From: Hasllibacter sp963833115
GTDB taxonomy: Bacteria > Pseudomonadota > Alphaproteobacteria > Rhodobacterales > Rhodobacteraceae
Assembly: GCA_963833115.1 (NCBI GenBank)
Contig: CAWHWS010000002.1
Coordinates: 2,294,001-2,358,000, forward strand
Direction of reading: 5' to 3'
DNA length: 64,000 nucleotides
How positions within the stretch are numbered: the first letter of the stretch is position 1; each line of letters begins with the position of its first letter. Below the pieces are notes generated by a model, which saw only the letters and a program-made list of their open reading frames with translations, did not search any database and was not told where the DNA came from. Of this stretch, positions 61,308 through 64,000 are shown piece after piece. The translations under genes were made by a program, and so were the position numbers.

Positions 61308-61537
61308 GGCTCGATCCCGTCCTGAAGGTCCAGCCGGCGCTCGATCCGACCGACGCGCATGCGCAGTTCGGCGTCCGCCGAATCTCGGGTCGCCTCGGAC
61401 TGCATGAATCCGGCCATGTGCGTCTTGAGGCTCCGCACCTCACCGGACAGGTCTTCCAGCCGGGCGTCGATGCGGTCCACCTTCGCATCCAGGCGACGCA
61501 GGTAGCGAAGCACGATGCTGTCGGGTTCATCTGTCAT
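61304..61537 (-). CDS. Small coiled-coil protein inside the nuo operon (77 aa)
   Basis: Not a known complex I subunit. The 77-residue, highly charged product has heptad-like hydrophobics throughout (IVLRYLRRLDAKVDRIDARLEDLSGEV, then LRMRVGRIERRLDL) and no membrane span, Cys or His; a single long helix or coiled coil is predicted. It begins 3 bp after the nuoI stop, with AGGTGA before its ATG, and its stop overlaps the nuoJ start as ATGA. Extra reading frames in the nuo operon are known from Rhodobacter capsulatus; whether this is one of them I cannot tell. It may equally be a solo member of the widespread small coiled-coil proteins of alphaproteobacteria. Confidence 0.8.
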   Translation of the reverse strand: MTDEPDSIVLRYLRRLDAKVDRIDARLEDLSGEVRSLKTHMAGFMQSEATRDSADAELRMRVGRIERRLDLQDGIEP

Positions 61538-61540
61538 GGA

Positions 61541-62041
61541 TCACCTGTATGGCGCGTCGATCTCGAGGTTGCGCGCGATCTCCGCCTCCCAGCGGTCCCC
61601 GTTCGCCAGGAGCCGCTCCTTGTCGTAGAACAGCTCCTCGCGGGTCTCGGTCGAGTATTCGAAGTTCGGCCCCTCCACGATCGCGTCGACCGGGCACGCC
61701 TCCTGGCAGAAGCCGCAATAGATGCACTTGGTCATGTCGATGTCGTAGCGGATCGTGCGGCGCGAGCCGTCCACGCGGGGCTCGGCGTCGATGGTGATCG
61801 CCTGCGCCGGGCACACGGCCTCGCAGAGCTTGCACGCGATGCACCGCTCCTCGCCGTTCGGGTAGCGCCGCAGCGCGTGCTCGCCCCGGAAGCGGACCGA
61901 GACGGGACCCTTCTCGTGCGGGTAGTTGATGGTCGCCTTCGGCCGGAAGAAGTACTTCAGCCCCAGGCCCAGCCCCTTGAACATGTCGAAGAGCAGGAAA
62001 TACTTCGCCGCGCGGGCGTAGTCGACGGATTGCGTTGCCAT
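61541..62041 (-). CDS. nuoI: NADH-quinone oxidoreductase subunit I
   Basis: Complex I connecting subunit with two [4Fe-4S] clusters (N6a, N6b). It is 166 residues. The cluster motifs CIACKLCEAVCP and CIYCGFCQEACPVDAI are complete, and the C-terminal NFEYSTETREELFYDKERLL is typical of the alphaproteobacterial/mitochondrial type. It lies 1 bp after the nuoH stop. Confidence 0.97.
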   Translation of the reverse strand: MATQSVDYARAAKYFLLFDMFKGLGLGLKYFFRPKATINYPHEKGPVSVRFRGEHALRRYPNGEERCIACKLCEAVCPAQAITIDAEPRVDGSRRTIRYDIDMTKCIYCGFCQEACPVDAIVEGPNFEYSTETREELFYDKERLLANGDRWEAEIARNLEIDAPYR

Positions 62042-62042
62042 G

Positions 62043-63093
62043 TCAGTTCACCACCACGGGAATGATCTCCGGCCAGCGGGCCCAGAAGCCTCCGGCCACC
62101 TCGAACTTCGCCAGGAACGCCACGATCACCACCCAGCCGAGCGAGAGCGGCAGGAACACCTTCCAGCCGATGCGCATCAACTGATCGTAGCGGTAGCGGG
62201 GCACGACCGCCTTCACCATCGAGAACATGAAGAAGACCATCCCGATCTTCAGCACCATCCACAGCGCCCCGTCCGGCAGGAACGGCACCGGCGAGAGCCA
62301 TCCGCCGAAGAAGAGCACGCTGATGAGGGCGCACATGAACACCATCGCGGCGTACTCGCCGATCATGAACAGGAGGAACGGCGTGGACGAGTACTCCACC
62401 TGGTAGCCCGCCACGAGCTCGCTCTCCGCCTCCGGCAGGTCGAAGGGCGCGCGGTTCGTCTCCGCCAGCGCGGAGATGAAGAACAGCACCACCATCGGCA
62501 GGTGCGGCAGCCAGTACCAGGACAGCATCCCCGCCCCGTCCTGCGCGCGCACGATGTCGCTGAGGTTCAGGGACCCGGTCGAGATGATGACGCCCACCAG
62601 GATCAGGCCGATCGACACCTCGTAGCTGATCATCTGCGCCGCCGAGCGCAGGCTGCCCAGGAACGGGTACTTCGAGTTCGACGCCCAGCCCGCCCATGAT
62701 CACGCCGTAGACCTCCAGCGAGGAGATCGCGAACACGTAGAGGATCGCCACGTTGAGGTCGGCGAGCACCCAGCCCTCGGCGAAGGGGATCACCGCCCAG
62801 AGCATGATCGCCAGCACGAAGCTCGCCATCGGCGCCAGGAAGTAGACCGCGCGGTCGGCCCCGGCCGGCACGACGATCTCCTTCAGGGCGTACTTGAAGA
62901 AGTCCGCGAAGCTCTGCAGCAAGCCGAAGGGCCCGACCACGTTCGGCCCCTTGCGCATCTGCACCGCGGCCCAGATCTTGCGGTCCGCGTAGAGCAGGAC
63001 CGCGAGGCTCATCAGCAGGAGCACGACCAGCAGCAGCGCCTGCGCCAGGACGATGAGCGCGATCCCCGCGCCGGTCTCGAAGAATCCCGTCAT
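62043..63093 (-). pseudogene. nuoH: NADH-quinone oxidoreductase subunit H, one-base frameshift
   Basis: Membrane subunit of complex I forming much of the quinone chamber. The frame from ATG 63093 reads normally for 135 codons (RKIWAAVQMRKGPNVVGPFG..., SLEVYGVIMGG), then goes out of frame. The rest of NuoH (ISYEVSIGLILVG, FDLPEAESELVAGYQVEYS) continues in another frame to the stop at 62043. Removing one base, best placed at 62688 (G on the plus strand), restores GGWASNSKYPFLGSLRSAAQ and a 349-residue protein of normal length. Without the correction the first frame runs on to 61957, overlapping nuoI. Every other complex I gene here is intact, so a sequencing error is as likely as a real mutation. 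Confidence 0.9.
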
Positions 63094-63163
63094 CGCGTCA
63101 CCTCGCGCGCCCCGTCGTCCGGGCGCCTCCTCTTAACCGCATCGGCCGCGCGGGCGCCAGCGC

Positions 63164-64000
63164 TCACTCCGCGGCAAGGGGCGCCGCGCGCCGCCCCGCG
63201 GCGGCCCGGCTGAGCTGCGCCATCACCTCGCTCGCCCTCGCGATCGGATTGGTCATGTAGAAATCGGAGATGAGGTTCACGAACGGCACCTCCGTCGCCT
63301 CCCCGGCCGCCTCGGCGCGCCATTCGTTGCGCGGCACCTCGCCCACCCGCCCGAGGTGCGGATGCGCCTTCACCAGCGCCTGGCGAAGCTGCGCCAGCGA
63401 GTCGTAGGGAAGCTGCGCGCCGAGCTCGGCGGAGAGCGCGCGCAGGATGGCCCAGTTCTCCTTGGCCTCCCCGGGCGCGAAGCCCGCGCGCTGGGCGACT
63501 TGCGGGCGCCCTTCCAGGTTCACGAACAGCCCCGGCTCCTCGGTATAGGCCGCGGCGGGCAGGATCACGTCCGCCCGGTGCGCCCCGCGGTCGCCATGCG
63601 AGCCCTGGTAGACGACGAACGCCCCGGCCGGGATCTCGAGCTCGTCCGCGCCCAGGTTGTAGATCGCCTCCGCCCCCAGCGCGGCCTCGATCCCGCCCTC
63701 GCAGGTGGCGCCCACGTCCATCGCGCCGACGCGGCCGGCCGCGTGGTGCAGGACCATCAGCCCCGCGCCCCGCGCCTCGGCGATGCCCATCGCGGTGCCC
63801 AGGATCGCCGCGCCGTCGGGCCGCGCCAGCGCCCCCATCCCGACGATCACGATCCCGCCCGCATCCGACGCCTCGCCCGCCAGCCGCTCCAGCGCCGCGG
63901 CGCCCTCGCCCAGATGCTCGACCTCGTAGGTCAGGTCCGCCGCCGCGCCGATCCGCGCCACGCGCGCGCCCTTGGCCCATGCCTTGCGGATGCGCGCGTT
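63164..64000 (-). CDS. nuoG: NADH-quinone oxidoreductase subunit G, C-terminal part
   Basis: Large iron-sulfur subunit of the complex I peripheral arm. Only the last 278 codons are inside the window; the frame is open to the edge, beginning NARIRKAWAKGARVARIG. What is seen is the molybdopterin-oxidoreductase-like fold without cofactor: HRADVILPAAAYTEEPGLFVNLEGRPQ is the clearest signature, and the end (FVNLISDFYMTNPIARASEVMAQLS) matches the mitochondrial-type NuoG. A GTG at 63961 could be mistaken for a start but is internal. It is followed by nuoH after 70 bp. Confidence 0.93.
   Translation of the reverse strand, partial: NARIRKAWAKGARVARIGAAADLTYEVEHLGEGAAALERLAGEASDAGGIVIVGMGALARPDGAAILGTAMGIAEARGAGLMVLHHAAGRVGAMDVGATCEGGIEAALGAEAIYNLGADELEIPAGAFVVYQGSHGDRGAHRADVILPAAAYTEEPGLFVNLEGRPQVAQRAGFAPGEAKENWAILRALSAELGAQLPYDSLAQLRQALVKAHPHLGRVGEVPRNEWRAEAAGEATEVPFVNLISDFYMTNPIARASEVMAQLSRAAAGRRAAPLAAE

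Noticed and set aside
62660..62700. Programmed ribosomal frameshift in nuoH
   Set aside because: No slippery heptamer and no family precedent in NuoH; an error or mutation is simpler.
63164..63961. nuoG starting at the GTG 63961
   Set aside because: The same frame continues to the window edge with NuoG-like sequence, so this GTG is internal.

Overview
The window is a very GC-rich chromosomal segment from an alphaproteobacterium. Gene content and order point to the order Rhodobacterales (Rhodobacter/Paracoccus/roseobacter relatives). The main clues are the neighbourhoods cysS-cimA, alr-X-radA-cvpA-purF, surE-pcm-nlpD next to tatABC, ppiD-trpE-trpG-trpD-trpC-moaC-moeA-lexA-comEC-gltX-gltA, and nuoG..nuoN-birA-coaX-rnj, together with a class II (B12-dependent) ribonucleotide reductase and a GAAC-N7-GAAC type SOS box. 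The genus assignment is left open. Almost everything is core genome; I see no phage, insertion sequence, CRISPR array, plasmid functions or defence island.

Layout. 1-5.5 kb: a partial citramalate synthase gene and cysS on the minus strand, a short-chain dehydrogenase on the plus strand, and a HerA-like ATPase on the minus strand. 5.9-12.1 kb, plus strand: IalB-family protein, alanine racemase, an unnamed membrane coiled-coil protein, RadA, CvpA and PurF, meeting a Ca/Na antiporter gene end to end. 13.4-16.9 kb, plus strand: SDR, SurE, Pcm and an NlpD-like lipoprotein, converging on the minus-strand block DUF815 ATPase, TatC, TatB, TatA. 19.5-25.3 kb, minus strand: an orphan FbpC-type ATPase, a 45-residue basic protein, NrdJ with a structured leader, and tRNA-Pro. 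25.4-29.9 kb: DUF192 and PdxH on the minus strand, then FabI, LysE-type exporter, xanthine phosphoribosyltransferase and an aminotransferase on the plus strand.

29.9-44.5 kb: a long plus-strand run of ppiD, trpE, trpG, trpD, ung, trpC, moaC, moeA and lexA, mostly overlapping or closely spaced, then comEC (minus), gltX and gltA. 44.8-50.2 kb: an atypical SDR, a double-ATPase peptide ABC protein, an NTF2-like protein, RF3 and an OsmC-family protein. 50.3-55.2 kb: a DEAD-box helicase converging on RNase J, with CoaX and BirA behind it. 55.2-64 kb: the complex I genes nuoN to nuoG on the minus strand.

Points that stand out: nuoH carries a one-base frameshift inside an otherwise intact complex I operon. 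The nrdJ leader holds three tandem 29-bp repeats inside a long inverted repeat, behind a candidate NrdR box. A small coiled-coil gene sits between nuoI and nuoJ. A two-part palindromic repeat occurs twice, once inside the nuo operon. lexA has three evenly spaced GAAC half-sites. ung lies inside the trp operon, coupled on both sides. Nothing here amounts to a clearly new multi-gene system.
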